A program made the translations under genes and the position numbers. Shown piece after piece: positions 48,923 through 58,160 of a stretch of DNA of 64,000 bases. The notes beneath the pieces are model-generated. The model did no database searches and was not told where the DNA came from. It saw nothing but the letters and a program-made list of their open reading frames with translations. The first letter of the stretch is position 1. Every line of letters begins with the position of its first letter. This DNA is from Serratia marcescens (GTDB lineage Bacteria > Pseudomonadota > Gammaproteobacteria > Enterobacterales > Enterobacteriaceae): NCBI RefSeq assembly GCF_006715005.1, contig NZ_VFMJ01000001.1, forward strand, positions 930,001 to 994,000, read 5' to 3'.

Positions 48923-50911
48923 TCAGAAGTTGTAGGTCATGCCGACGGTGTAACGGCGGCCGTCCAGCGTGGTACGGTAGTGATCGTAATCCACGGTTTT
49001 GTCGAGGATGTTGTAAACCCCGCCGGTCAGCTGCAGGTTTTTCGCCGCCTGGTAGCTCAGGCCCGCATCGACGAAGGTGTAGGATGGCGTGCTGGTCGCC
49101 ATCGAGGTGCGGCTCAGATATTGTGAGGTTTTGCTGCGGAAGTTAACGCGCGACCACAGGCTGAGGTCCTGCGTGGCACGCCAGTCCAGCACGGTATTCA
49201 GCATGTGCTTAGGCATCTGGTTGAGCGCCTTGCCCTGGAACTCGCCGCTCTTCTGCTCGGAAGAGGTGTAGGTGTAGTTGGTGTTCCACTTCCAGTCTTT
49301 GTTGATCTGCCAGCCGAAGGTGGCCTCTACGCCGCGCATATTGGCTTTGTCGACGTTGACGCGATCGCTGATAAAGTCGTAGGACGTGCCGCCGATGGTG
49401 CAATCCGGCGTGTCTTCACAGCGGCGCACTTCGGTGATTTTGTCTTTAAAGTCGGTGTTGAAGACCGTCACGCCGGCGTTAACGCCTTTCAGGCTATCCC
49501 ACATCAGGCCGATTTCTTCGCTCAGGCTCTTCTCTGGCTGCAGATCCGGGTTGCCGACGATGATGCCTTTACGCACGCCGCCGCCGGTGACCTGCCCCCA
49601 GTTAGGGGAGGATTGGCGCAGATCCGGCGATTTGTAACCGGCGGAGACGCCGCCTTTCAGCGTCCACTGTTCGGTCAGGTGCCAGACACCGTACATGCGT
49701 GGGGTCCAGTGGCTGCCGAAGTTTTCATCACGGTCCATACGGATGCCGCTGGTCAGACTAAAGTCGTTGGTCAGCGCCCATTCGTCTTCAGCGAACAATG
49801 CCCAGCTCCAGCGCGTCAGCTTGCTGAGACCTTGAGCCGATTCAAGCTGGTTGCCGCCGTCGCCCAGTTTTTCATAGCGGTATTGGCCGCCGAGGTTCAG
49901 CATGTGGGAACCCAGCTCGAACTGGTTCTGGGTGTTGAAGATGGTGTTGTAGGCCTTCATGTTACGGCCCGGGTTACCGGTTTCTTCGCGCTGCACGTAG
50001 CTGGTGGAGTTGCCGAAGTCGTAATAGCCGTTGTGGGTCAGCGCGTAGTTGGTGCGAGTGTATAGGCTTTCGCTGACCTCGGTTGGTGTGCACTTGCCTT
50101 TGCTGCAGCGCTCCGCCACTACCGATTTGCCCGGCGTGCTGTTGCGATCCTGCAGCGAGCGGCCGATTTCGAAATCGAATTCGTTTTTCTCGTCCGGCGT
50201 CAGGGTGAACACCGCGGTGCCGCTGCGCATGCGCTGTTCGTTGTAACCGTTGACGATTTTATCTTCCGCGCGGCGCGACAGCAGGCCGTTGACCCGCAGG
50301 CCGAGCAGGCCTTCAACCAGCGGGCCGGAGGCGTAGGCGTTGGTCTGGAACAGATCGCCGGAATCGCGGTTTTCCTGAACGGTGGCGTCACCGTGCAGCG
50401 AGCCTTTCCACTCGGTGCGTGAGGTTTTGCGGGTGATGACGTTGATCACGCCGCCCATGGCGTCGGAACCGTACAGCGAAGACATCGGCCCGCGCACCAC
50501 TTCGATGCGTTCGATGGCTTCCAGCGGCGGCAGCCAGCCCTGTTCGATGCCGGCGTTGTCGCTGTTCGGGCGGGTGCTGCGGGTGTCGACGCGCTTGCCG
50601 TCCACCAGGATCAGCGTGTACTTGGAGGACATGCCGCGGATGCTGATGTCACTGCTGCTGGCGCCGCCGGTGACCACCACGCCCGGCACGTCTTTCAGTG
50701 CATCGGTCACGTCGCGATAGGCCTTATCTTCGATCTGCTGGCGCGGGATCACCGAGATGGACGCGGCGGAGTCCTGAATTTTTTGCTGGAAGCCGGAGGC
50801 GGTGACGACCATGGTGTCCTGGGTGTCGTTCTGCGGCGCGGCCAGCGCGGCGGTGGCGCTGAGTGAGGCGACAACCAGAGCGGCGAGCTTGCTGTAACGT
50901 GGCGTTTCCAT
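48923..50911 (-). CDS. TonB-dependent catecholate siderophore receptor (CirA-like)
   Basis: This 662-residue outer-membrane receptor has a signal peptide (about 1-25), a TonB box DTMVVTA at 32-38, a plug domain (SISVIPRQQIE, IEVVRGPMSSLYGSDAMGGVIN) and a 22-strand barrel ending in phenylalanine (GMTYNF). It resembles CirA/FepA-type catecholate receptors. E. coli cirA also lies beside lysP, but here other genes intervene, so orthology is not certain. The start METPRYSKLA gives a normal signal peptide. The binding lipoprotein gene follows 55 bases downstream, so the two form an operon. Confidence 0.88.
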   Translation of the reverse strand: METPRYSKLAALVVASLSATAALAAPQNDTQDTMVVTASGFQQKIQDSAASISVIPRQQIEDKAYRDVTDALKDVPGVVVTGGASSSDISIRGMSSKYTLILVDGKRVDTRSTRPNSDNAGIEQGWLPPLEAIERIEVVRGPMSSLYGSDAMGGVINVITRKTSRTEWKGSLHGDATVQENRDSGDLFQTNAYASGPLVEGLLGLRVNGLLSRRAEDKIVNGYNEQRMRSGTAVFTLTPDEKNEFDFEIGRSLQDRNSTPGKSVVAERCSKGKCTPTEVSESLYTRTNYALTHNGYYDFGNSTSYVQREETGNPGRNMKAYNTIFNTQNQFELGSHMLNLGGQYRYEKLGDGGNQLESAQGLSKLTRWSWALFAEDEWALTNDFSLTSGIRMDRDENFGSHWTPRMYGVWHLTEQWTLKGGVSAGYKSPDLRQSSPNWGQVTGGGVRKGIIVGNPDLQPEKSLSEEIGLMWDSLKGVNAGVTVFNTDFKDKITEVRRCEDTPDCTIGGTSYDFISDRVNVDKANMRGVEATFGWQINKDWKWNTNYTYTSSEQKSGEFQGKALNQMPKHMLNTVLDWRATQDLSLWSRVNFRSKTSQYLSRTSMATSTPSYTFVDAGLSYQAAKNLQLTGGVYNILDKTVDYDHYRTTLDGRRYTVGMTYNF

Positions 50912-51053
50912 GAGGTGAACCTTTCCTGGGTTGAAGTGAAAGTAATTAACCAATTGAATTTCTAATGAAATTATTCATCGTTCGCTGAGAAATACTTCGC
51001 TTCATCAGCGTTGCGTGAGGGTATTGTAAGGATTTTTTACTGAATGTAAACGC

Positions 51054-51074
51054 TAATGATAATTCATATCATTT
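51054..51074 (-). promoter_or_regulatory. Fur-like box upstream of the siderophore receptor
   Basis: TAATGATAATTCATATCATT contains AATGATAAT and ATATCATT arms of a Fur site. It lies about 145 bases before the receptor start, in a 245-base gap that it shares with the end of the sugar permease gene. Confidence 0.65.
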
Positions 51075-51156
51075 GTATGCGGGTTCTGCTGACGGAAAAG
51101 AGTAACCGGATGAATTAAAGGGGAAAAGCGGCGCAGCGGGCGTGCGCCGGGGAGGA

Positions 51157-52152
51157 TCAGCGTTTCTGGATGTAGGTGATGGCCAGCGCCAGCGCCAGCA
51201 CCAGGCCTTTGATAATGTCCATGGCGTAGTAGGGCACCGACAGCATCACCAGGCCGTTTTGCAGCACGCCGAGGATCACCGCGCCGATCAGGGTGCCGAG
51301 CGCATTGGGTTTGCCGGAGCCCGCCAGCGAGAAGCCGATATAGGCCGCCGCCACCGCGTCCATCAGATAACCGCCGCCGGCGTTGACCTGCGAAGAGCCG
51401 ATACGTGACGCCAGCAGGATGCCGCCAAGCGCCGCCAGCCAGGAAGAAATAACGTAAGCGGCAACCCTGTAACGTACGGTGCGGATACCCGACAGACGCG
51501 CCGCTTCGGGGTTGCCGCCGATGGCATACATGCGGCGGCCATGCTTGGTCAACGACAGGAACAGCTGCACCGCCACGGTGACCGCCAGCATGATCAGCAC
51601 GATCACCGGCACCTGGCCGAGGGCGGAAAACACCTCCGGGATCAGGCCTTCCGCCATGTCGCCATTCGGCAGCACCATGTTTTGGGTGATGGAACCGCCG
51701 TAGCTGTAGGTCATCGCCACGCCCTGGATCACGAACAGGCTGGCCAGCGTCGCCAGCATGTCGGGGATTTTGAGCACCACGATCAGCAGGGCGTTGAACA
51801 GGCCGACCAGCGTGCAGAGCAGCAGCGTTACCACGATGGCGCCGGTGGTGCCGAACCCGTGCCAGACGAACAGTGAAATCACCAGCGTGTTGGCCAGCGA
51901 GGCGGTCGAGCCGACCGACAGATCGAAACCGCCGACCGACAGCGAGATGGAGACGCCGATGGCGATCACCGTCACGATGGCGATCGAACGCAGGATGTTG
52001 ATGATGTTATTGGCATCGAGAAAGTTGTCCGACGCCAGGCCAAACAGGGCGATCAGCGCCGCGACGGTCAGCAACATGCCCCATTTGTAGAGGAAATCAA
52101 ACAGCTGTTGGCGCCAGGGCAGCGCAGGCCGCAGGGCAAATTCTTTACTCAC
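51157..52152 (-). CDS. Sugar ABC transporter permease (RbsC/YtfT family)
   Basis: This 331-residue BPD_transp_2 permease has about nine helices and the stretches GVSISLSVGGFDLSVGS and RRMYAIGGNPEAARLSGI. It starts with GTG at 52152, which overlaps the TGA of the ATPase gene (GTGA). The longer open frame lies inside the ATPase gene. Family members carry ribose, galactofuranose or related sugars. The substrate here is unknown. Confidence 0.87.
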   Translation of the reverse strand: MSKEFALRPALPWRQQLFDFLYKWGMLLTVAALIALFGLASDNFLDANNIINILRSIAIVTVIAIGVSISLSVGGFDLSVGSTASLANTLVISLFVWHGFGTTGAIVVTLLLCTLVGLFNALLIVVLKIPDMLATLASLFVIQGVAMTYSYGGSITQNMVLPNGDMAEGLIPEVFSALGQVPVIVLIMLAVTVAVQLFLSLTKHGRRMYAIGGNPEAARLSGIRTVRYRVAAYVISSWLAALGGILLASRIGSSQVNAGGGYLMDAVAAAYIGFSLAGSGKPNALGTLIGAVILGVLQNGLVMLSVPYYAMDIIKGLVLALALAITYIQKR

Positions 52153-53660
52153 GCAGGGGTTCCTCCGGTGGAATAGAACAATAAGGTTTCTTCGTCGATG
52201 TCGGCGGCGTTCAACTCTGCCACGATGCGGCCGTCCCACAGTACGCAGATACGATCGCACAGGCCAATCAGCTCGGCGAACTCGCCGGAGGCGTAAATCA
52301 CGCCTTTACCGGCGCGGGCCAGGCCGTCGATCAGGCTGAACAGCTCCTGCTTGGCCTTGATGTCCACGCCCTTGGTCGGCTCATCGAAGATCAGCACCTC
52401 GGCGTCGCCGCGCAGCCACTTCCCGATCGCCACTTTTTGTTGATTGCCGCCGGACAGGCGCGCCAGCCGCTGTTGCGGGCCGGAGGCGCGAATGTTCAGA
52501 CGCTGCATGATCTCGCGCGCCCAACGCAGCTCTTGCCGCCGGTTGAACAGGCTCCAGCGCGAGAAGCTGTCGTCGGCGCTGACGCTCAGGTTCATTGGGA
52601 TCGCCTCGTCGATGAAAATGCCCTCTTTGCGGCGCTCTTCCGGCACCAGCGCCAATCCCTGTTCAACCGACAGGTGCGGCGCGCGTGGCGCCCAGAGCTG
52701 CCCGCGGAGTTCGCCGCGCTCAAGCTGCACGGGGCCGGCGCCGAACAATGCCTTACACAGTTCGGTTTTGCCCGCCCCGGCCAGCCCGGCGATGCCGAGG
52801 ATTTCGCCTTCATGCAGCCGCAGCGAAACGTCGCGCAGCTTGTGGCGATCGCGCAAGCCTTGCACCTGCAGCAGCGTTCGCTCAGGGTGCGGCGGGCGCG
52901 GCGGCGGGAAAATGTCGTCCAGCCGATGGCCGAGCATCTTCTCGACGATCTGTTCGCCGCTCAGCCCGCGCATGGCGTCTTCGCTGACGCGCCGGCCGTC
53001 GCGCAGCACCGTCAGCCGATCGCAAATGTCGCTCAGTTCGTGGATGCGGTGAGAAATGAACACAATGCCGATGCCTTCGGATTGCAGGCGGCGCACCACG
53101 TTAAACAGGCGCTCGCTCTCGGCGCGATCGAGCGGCGCGGTCGGTTCGTCGAGCACCAGAAAACGGCAGCGGTGCGACAGCGCGCGCGCCAGCAGCACCT
53201 GCTGTTTTTCCGCCAGAGTGCAGTCCGCCAGGCGTCTGCGCGGATTGAGCGGCAGCGCCCATTGCTGCAGCAGCTGCGCGGCGCGGCGGTGCAGCTCCGC
53301 CCAGTTCAGCCAGTGGCCCGGCTCGTTCAGCCAGTCCAGCATGATGTTTTCCGCCACCGACAGCGTGGGGATCAGCGCGACGTCCACCTCTTGTTGCACC
53401 ACGTGAATACCGTGGCGGCGCGCCTGCAGCGGGGAGTGGATCGCCACCGCCTGGCCGTCGATCAGGATCTCGCCGCGATAATGGTCGTGGGCGCCGGAGA
53501 GGATCGCCATCAGCGTCGACTTGCCCGCGCCGTTGGCGCCGACCAGCGCGTGGATTGAGCCGCCCTGCAGCGTGAAGTCCACGTCCTGCAGCGCGTTGAA
53601 GCCGGCGAAGGCGATCGAGATATTGCGCATCTCGAGGCGCGAAGGCGTTGCGGTTGACAT
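52149..53660 (-). CDS. Sugar ABC transporter ATP-binding protein, tandem domains (RbsA/MglA type)
   Basis: This 503-residue protein has two ABC domains. The first has Walker A GANGAGKST and an atypical signature CTLAEKQQ. The second has the degenerate Walker A GLAGAGKTE usual in this class, with the intact signature LSGGNQQK and FDEPTKGVD. It powers the permease encoded next. No periplasmic binding-protein gene lies on either side, which is unusual for this family. Confidence 0.9.
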   Translation of the reverse strand: MSTATPSRLEMRNISIAFAGFNALQDVDFTLQGGSIHALVGANGAGKSTLMAILSGAHDHYRGEILIDGQAVAIHSPLQARRHGIHVVQQEVDVALIPTLSVAENIMLDWLNEPGHWLNWAELHRRAAQLLQQWALPLNPRRRLADCTLAEKQQVLLARALSHRCRFLVLDEPTAPLDRAESERLFNVVRRLQSEGIGIVFISHRIHELSDICDRLTVLRDGRRVSEDAMRGLSGEQIVEKMLGHRLDDIFPPPRPPHPERTLLQVQGLRDRHKLRDVSLRLHEGEILGIAGLAGAGKTELCKALFGAGPVQLERGELRGQLWAPRAPHLSVEQGLALVPEERRKEGIFIDEAIPMNLSVSADDSFSRWSLFNRRQELRWAREIMQRLNIRASGPQQRLARLSGGNQQKVAIGKWLRGDAEVLIFDEPTKGVDIKAKQELFSLIDGLARAGKGVIYASGEFAELIGLCDRICVLWDGRIVAELNAADIDEETLLFYSTGGTPA

Positions 53661-53815
53661 TGCGTAGTAAGGCCGTTTAGATGTTTAGATGGCTGTTTTG
53701 TTCTGTTGTAACACAGATTACGCCGTTGGCAACCAACAAAATGGCATAACGGCGATGAAAAACGTCGAGAGGCAGGGGGCGCAACCCTGTCAGGCTGCGC
53801 CGGAGCGATAAGCGG

Positions 53816-54373
53816 TCAGAAGGTGGTGGGGGTATGTGCGCTGACGATGCGGCAGATGCGCGCCGAAGTATTGCTGAAGCTGTGCGGGATGCCGGTGTTG
53901 ATGGCGTAACTCTGGCCGGCGGTCAGGCAGTAGCTCTGGCCGTTGATGGTCAACACGATCTCGCCCTCCAGCAGGGTGCCGATCTCTTCGCCCTGGTGCT
54001 TGATCTTTTCACCGGTGGTGGTGCCGGGCTGGTAGGTTTCCAGCATCATCGCCAGGTTGCGCGTGGGGCTGCCGTTGTGCACCAGCTTCATCGACACCCC
54101 CTGGCTGCCGATCTCAATCAGGTCCTCGGCGTCGATCACCACGCGCGGTTCGTCGGCGGCTTCCGGTTCGGCAAAGAATTCAGACAGCGACAGGCCATAC
54201 ACCTTCAGCAGCTTTTGCAGCGTGCTGATGGCCGGGCTGACCTTGTCCTGTTCGATGGTGCTGATCGCACTGTGGGTTAACCCGGACAGTTCGGCGACCC
54301 GGCGCTGCGACAAACCCAATTGCTGACGGATCTGCGACAGGCGTTTGCCCGGTGCCAAGCTGACTTCGCTCAT
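53816..54373 (-). CDS. puuR: Putrescine utilisation repressor PuuR
   Basis: This 185-residue protein is equal in length to E. coli PuuR. An XRE-type helix-turn-helix occupies about 12-66 (LSQRRVAELSGLTHSAIS) and a C-terminal cupin domain about 110-178 (GEEIGTLLEGEIVLTINGQ). It represses puu genes and is released by putrescine. It is divergent from puuA, its expected target, across a 395-base gap. Confidence 0.93.
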   Translation of the reverse strand: MSEVSLAPGKRLSQIRQQLGLSQRRVAELSGLTHSAISTIEQDKVSPAISTLQKLLKVYGLSLSEFFAEPEAADEPRVVIDAEDLIEIGSQGVSMKLVHNGSPTRNLAMMLETYQPGTTTGEKIKHQGEEIGTLLEGEIVLTINGQSYCLTAGQSYAINTGIPHSFSNTSARICRIVSAHTPTTF

Positions 54374-54768
54374 AGCGGTACTTCCTTCTGGTAAGGGCGA
54401 CAGGCAGAAATGAAGATCGCTATCGGGTGCCTGTCTGGTCGATAACGATGCTGCATGATATCGGTAGTTAGGGTGGGTTTGGAAAATATATTGCCCATGT
54501 TCACTCTCGGTGCGTTGGACAAAATAGTTGACGTGAAAATGGCAGCAAGGCCTTTTCGGTCAATATTTTATCAATTTAGCAGCCAGTGGCGAATAATCAA
54601 ACAGGATTGTAACATTTGCAAACCCATTCTGTTAATACTATGTTTCATATTGTGGATGTTATTTTGAGCGCCCTGCAGCGGCGCGGCCTGACGAGAAATC
54701 CAATCATGTGTTGAATCGAACGGCGGACGGGCGCCAACGCGCCTTCAGAGCATAATGGCGGGTGACGT
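54374..54768. promoter_or_regulatory. Divergent puuR/puuA control region
   Basis: This 395-base gap is AT-rich in its middle and encodes no accepted protein. AAAATATATTGCC starting at 54483, with GTTCA at 54499-54503, resembles the PuuR recognition sequence AAAATATAATGAACA as I recall it. A second AT-rich segment (CAATATTTTATC) lies at about 54561-54572. The assignment of operators is tentative. Confidence 0.4.
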
Positions 54769-56187
54769 ATGCAAACCAATAGCGCAGCAGTTGAACATTT
54801 TGCACAGCATCATGAAGAGAGGCGAAGTAGCGCGTTCCAAAATGAGGTCGCTCATTATTTGGAACGCCATCCCGCCACGCAGTATGTCGATATCCTTCTC
54901 ACCGATCTTAATGGTTCCTTCCGCGGCAAACGCATACCCGTCTCTGGGTTGAAAAAACTGGAAAAAGGCAGCTACTTCCCCGCGTCGGTATTCGCCATGG
55001 ACATCCTCGGCAACGTGGTGGAGGAGACCGGCCTTGGGCAGGAGCTCGGCGAACCGGACCGCGTATGCCTGCCGGTGCCCGGTTCGCTGACGCCGTCGGC
55101 CGCCGATCCGGAGCATATCGGCCAGGTGTTGCTGACCATGCTGGATGAAGATGGCACTCCCTTTGACGTTGAACCCCGTAATGTGCTGAACCGCGTGTGG
55201 CAGGCGCTGCGCCAGCGCGGTTTGTTCCCGGTGGCAGCGGTAGAGCTGGAGTTTTATCTCATCGATAGGCTGCGCGATGCGGAAGGCGATCTGCAGCCGC
55301 CGTGTGCGCCCGGCACTCAGGAGCGCAACACCCAAAGCCAGGTGTATTCCGTCGATAATCTGAACCATTTCGCCGAGGTGCTGAACGATATCGACGCGCT
55401 GGCGAAGCTGCAGGGGCTGCCGGCGGACGGCGCGGTGGCGGAGGCGTCGCCGGGGCAGTTCGAGGTCAACCTGCGTCATACCGACGACATCCTGCTGGCC
55501 TGCGACCACGCGCTGGCGCTGAAGCGGCTGGTGCGGCTGGTGGCCGAGAACCACGACATGCACGCCACCTTTATGGCCAAACCCTATGAGGATTACGCCG
55601 GCAGCGGCATGCATGTGCATGTCAGCATGCAGGACGGGGCGGGCAACAACCTGTTCGCCGACGCCGAAGGCGAGGATTCGCCGCTATTGAAACAGGCATT
55701 GGCCGGGATGATCACCCTGATGCCGGCGTCGATGGCGCTGCTGGCGCCGAACGTCAACGCCTACCGGCGCTTCCAGCCGGGGATGTATGTGCCGATCCAG
55801 GCCGCCTGGGGCCACAACAACCGCACCGTGGCGCTGCGTATTCCCTGCGGCGAACCGGAGAACCACCGGGTGGAGTACCGCGTGGCCGGCGCCGACGCCA
55901 ATCCGTATCTGGTGATGGCGGCGATCCTGGCCGGCATGCTGTACGGGCTGGACAACGTGCTGCCGCTGCCTGAGGCGGTGACCGGCAACGGGCTGGAGCA
56001 GGAGGGGCTGCCGCTGCCGATCCGCCAGAGCGACGCGTTGTACGAGTTTGAACATCAGCACGCGCTGACGCACTATCTGGGCGAGCGTTTCACCCAGGTG
56101 TATCACGCCTGCAAGACGGACGAGCTGCTGCAGTTTGAACGGCGGGTGACGGAAACCGAGATCGACTGGATGTTGAAAAATGCCTGA
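54769..56187 (+). CDS. puuA: Gamma-glutamylputrescine synthetase
   Basis: This 472-residue protein of the glutamine synthetase fold has the substrate stretch VELEFYLID, GQFEVNLRH, the KPYEDYAGSGMHVHVSMQD loop and NRTVALRIP. Together with its place beside puuR this indicates PuuA, which ligates glutamate to putrescine in the first step of the Puu pathway. The remaining enzymes (PuuB, PuuC, PuuD) are not in the window, so the pathway must be completed elsewhere. The gene is followed by a terminator. Confidence 0.92.
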   Translation: MQTNSAAVEHFAQHHEERRSSAFQNEVAHYLERHPATQYVDILLTDLNGSFRGKRIPVSGLKKLEKGSYFPASVFAMDILGNVVEETGLGQELGEPDRVCLPVPGSLTPSAADPEHIGQVLLTMLDEDGTPFDVEPRNVLNRVWQALRQRGLFPVAAVELEFYLIDRLRDAEGDLQPPCAPGTQERNTQSQVYSVDNLNHFAEVLNDIDALAKLQGLPADGAVAEASPGQFEVNLRHTDDILLACDHALALKRLVRLVAENHDMHATFMAKPYEDYAGSGMHVHVSMQDGAGNNLFADAEGEDSPLLKQALAGMITLMPASMALLAPNVNAYRRFQPGMYVPIQAAWGHNNRTVALRIPCGEPENHRVEYRVAGADANPYLVMAAILAGMLYGLDNVLPLPEAVTGNGLEQEGLPLPIRQSDALYEFEHQHALTHYLGERFTQVYHACKTDELLQFERRVTETEIDWMLKNA

Positions 56188-56514
56188 ATGGGCGTATAAA
56201 GTAAGAGGTATGTGCGGGTGACGGGCCTGCCGGTAGCGGATTAATTCGCCTGCCGGGCTGGTTTTCCGCGCGATCGACAAAAAGAATTTGTATTTGAGGG
56301 TTTCCGGATCTTGTCATCCGGAGGCATTCTGGTGCAAAATATCTCAAATGCAGATAGCCGACGTTTTGAAAGCGTCGGTTATTTTTTTTGCATTAAGTTT
56401 TACCAACGTAGCGTTTCATACACCAAGCGAGGCCGGACACCGATCCGGATAGATAAATAGTTTCGTGCACGATCAAACAAAACTTTATGGTCGTGACTCA
56501 TGAGGATTAGAAAG
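56188..56514. other. Structured gap between puuA and the plaP leader frame
   Basis: This stretch holds an imperfect stem-loop just past the puuA stop, a CCGGAT/ATCCGG hairpin near 56305-56324, the intrinsic terminator at 56358-56389 and an AT-rich segment at about 56440-56490 that may carry the plaP promoter. No gene was found. Confidence 0.4.
56358..56389 (+). terminator. Intrinsic terminator between puuA and plaP
   Basis: CCGACG/CGTCGG forms a 6-bp stem with a 9-base loop, followed by a T-rich run at 56379-56389. It lies 170 bases past puuA and 126 bases before the leader frame. It may end puuA or act in the plaP leader. Confidence 0.75.
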
Positions 56515-56733
56515 ATGGGGCAATTTTTCACTTTAGCACCGGTGCCCGCCGGTTTCCGCTGTGGCCGCAGCGACTATGGAGCAGCCGAGGTTACCTCGAC
56601 CCGTTATCCAGCTTACAATCCCCTTCTTTTAGAATTAAGTCGCTCGTTGCGAAGTTTCCCCGCAACCTTAAGTCTTGGCGTGTCCGCCATCCGCAAGGCT
56701 CAAGGTAAGGGGGGGCTGACCAATGTCCGATAA
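56515..56733 (+). CDS. Upstream reading frame overlapping the plaP start (YoeI-like leader)
   Basis: This 72-codon frame starts [14 protein letters not shown], with AGGA upstream, and ends at 56733, overlapping the plaP ATG (56723) by 11 bases in another frame. Its first residues MGQFF are those of E. coli YoeI as I recall it, a 20-residue small protein encoded next to plaP. The frame is rich in serine, leucine and arginine and has no membrane segment. It may be a regulatory leader that couples translation to plaP. It could also be a chance frame, as no downstream conservation is known to me. Confidence 0.5.
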   Translation: MGQFFTLAPVPAGFRCGRSDYGAAEVTSTRYPAYNPLLLELSRSLRSFPATLSLGVSAIRKAQGKGGLTNVR

Positions 56734-58090
56734 CACCATCAACGCCGCTCCGGCTCAGCGCACTCAGCTGCGTAAAACCCTGACATTAGTTCCGGTAGTG
56801 ATGATGGGCTTGGCTTACCTGCAGCCAATGACCATTTTCGATACCTTCGGCATCGTATCCGGCCTGACCGATGGTCACGTCGCGACCGCGTACGCCTTCG
56901 CTCTGCTGGCGATCCTGTTTACCGCCCTGAGCTATGGCAAGCTGGTGAAGAAATTCCCTTCCGCCGGTTCCGCCTACACCTACGCCCAGAAAGCCATCAG
57001 CCCGCACGTCGGCTTTATGGTGGGCTGGTCATCGCTGCTGGACTACCTGTTCATGCCGATGATCAACATTTTGCTGGCCAAGATTTACCTGGAAGCGATC
57101 TTCCCGGGCGTACCGTCCTGGATCTTCGTGGCGGTGCTGGTCGGTTTGATGACGATTTTCAACCTGCGCGGCATCAAGCTGGTGGCCAACCTGAACTCCA
57201 TCATCGTGGTGGTGCAGGTGGCGATCATGATCGTGTTCCTCGGCCTGGTGATCAACGGCATTTACCACGGCGAAGGCGCCGGTACGCTGGTCAGCAGCCG
57301 CCCGTTCTGGTCCGATAACGCCCACGTGGTGCCGATGATTACCGGCGCGACCATCCTGTGCTTCTCGTTCCTGGGCTTCGACGGCATCAGCTCGCTGTCC
57401 GAAGAGACCAAAGACGCAGAGAAAGTGATCCCGAAAGCCATTTTCCTGACGGCGCTGATCGGCGGCATCATCTTTATCGTGGTGTCTTACTTCGTGCAGC
57501 TGTACTTCCCGGACATCTCGCGCTTCAAGGATCCTGACGCGTCGCAGCCTGAAATCATGCTGTACGTGGCGGGCAAATTCTTCCAGTCGGTGATCCTGGT
57601 GTTCTCCTGCGTGACGGTATTGGCGTCAGGCATGGCGGCGCACGCGGGCGTTTCGCGCCTGATGTACGTGATGGGCCGCGACGGCGTGTTCCCGACTCGC
57701 TTCTTCGGCTATGTGCATCCGAAGTGGCGTACCCCGGCGCTGAACGTGCTGCTGGTTGGCGCCATCGCGCTGTCCGCGGTGTCGTTTGACCTGGTGACCG
57801 CGACCGCGCTAATCAACTTCGGTGCGTTGGTGGCCTTCACCTTCGTCAACCTGTCGGTAATTTCGCAGTTCTATATTCGCGACAAGATGAACCGCACCGT
57901 GAAGGATACGTTTAACTACCTGATCCTGCCGGTGATGGGCGCACTGACCGTCGGCGCGCTGTGGATCAACCTGGAAGCCAGCTCGATGACGCTGGGCCTG
58001 GTTTGGGCGACCATCGGCCTGATCTACCTGGCCGTCGTCACCCGCAGCTTCCGCCTGCCGGTGCCGCAAGCGAGCGAAGACGCCGCCTAA
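56723..58090 (+). CDS. plaP: Putrescine importer PlaP (APC family)
   Basis: This 455-residue permease has 12 helices. [58 protein letters not shown] and [24 protein letters not shown] match PlaP (YeeF, 452 aa) better than PuuP. Its position beside sbcB supports plaP, although puuA also lies nearby. It imports putrescine by proton symport. The ATG at 56723 follows a G-rich AAGGTAAGGGGGGG region. Confidence 0.88.
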   Translation: MSDNTINAAPAQRTQLRKTLTLVPVVMMGLAYLQPMTIFDTFGIVSGLTDGHVATAYAFALLAILFTALSYGKLVKKFPSAGSAYTYAQKAISPHVGFMVGWSSLLDYLFMPMINILLAKIYLEAIFPGVPSWIFVAVLVGLMTIFNLRGIKLVANLNSIIVVVQVAIMIVFLGLVINGIYHGEGAGTLVSSRPFWSDNAHVVPMITGATILCFSFLGFDGISSLSEETKDAEKVIPKAIFLTALIGGIIFIVVSYFVQLYFPDISRFKDPDASQPEIMLYVAGKFFQSVILVFSCVTVLASGMAAHAGVSRLMYVMGRDGVFPTRFFGYVHPKWRTPALNVLLVGAIALSAVSFDLVTATALINFGALVAFTFVNLSVISQFYIRDKMNRTVKDTFNYLILPVMGALTVGALWINLEASSMTLGLVWATIGLIYLAVVTRSFRLPVPQASEDAA

Positions 58091-58113
58091 GCGCGAGCCG
58101 TCTCCTCAGCCAC

Positions 58114-58140
58114 AAAAAAGGCCGCTTTCGCGGCCTTTTC
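58114..58140. terminator. Shared terminator of plaP and sbcB
   Basis: AAGGCCGC-TTTC-GCGGCCTT hairpin with an A-run on the left and T-rich sequence on the right lies between convergent genes. Confidence 0.85.
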
Positions 58141-58160
58141 CTTTTCTGCTGCTGCGGGTT

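Noticed and set aside
54455..54667. 70-codon frame in the puuR/puuA gap
   Set aside because: It lies in the AT-rich control region, overlaps the putative PuuR site, has no ribosome-binding site and no recognised family.
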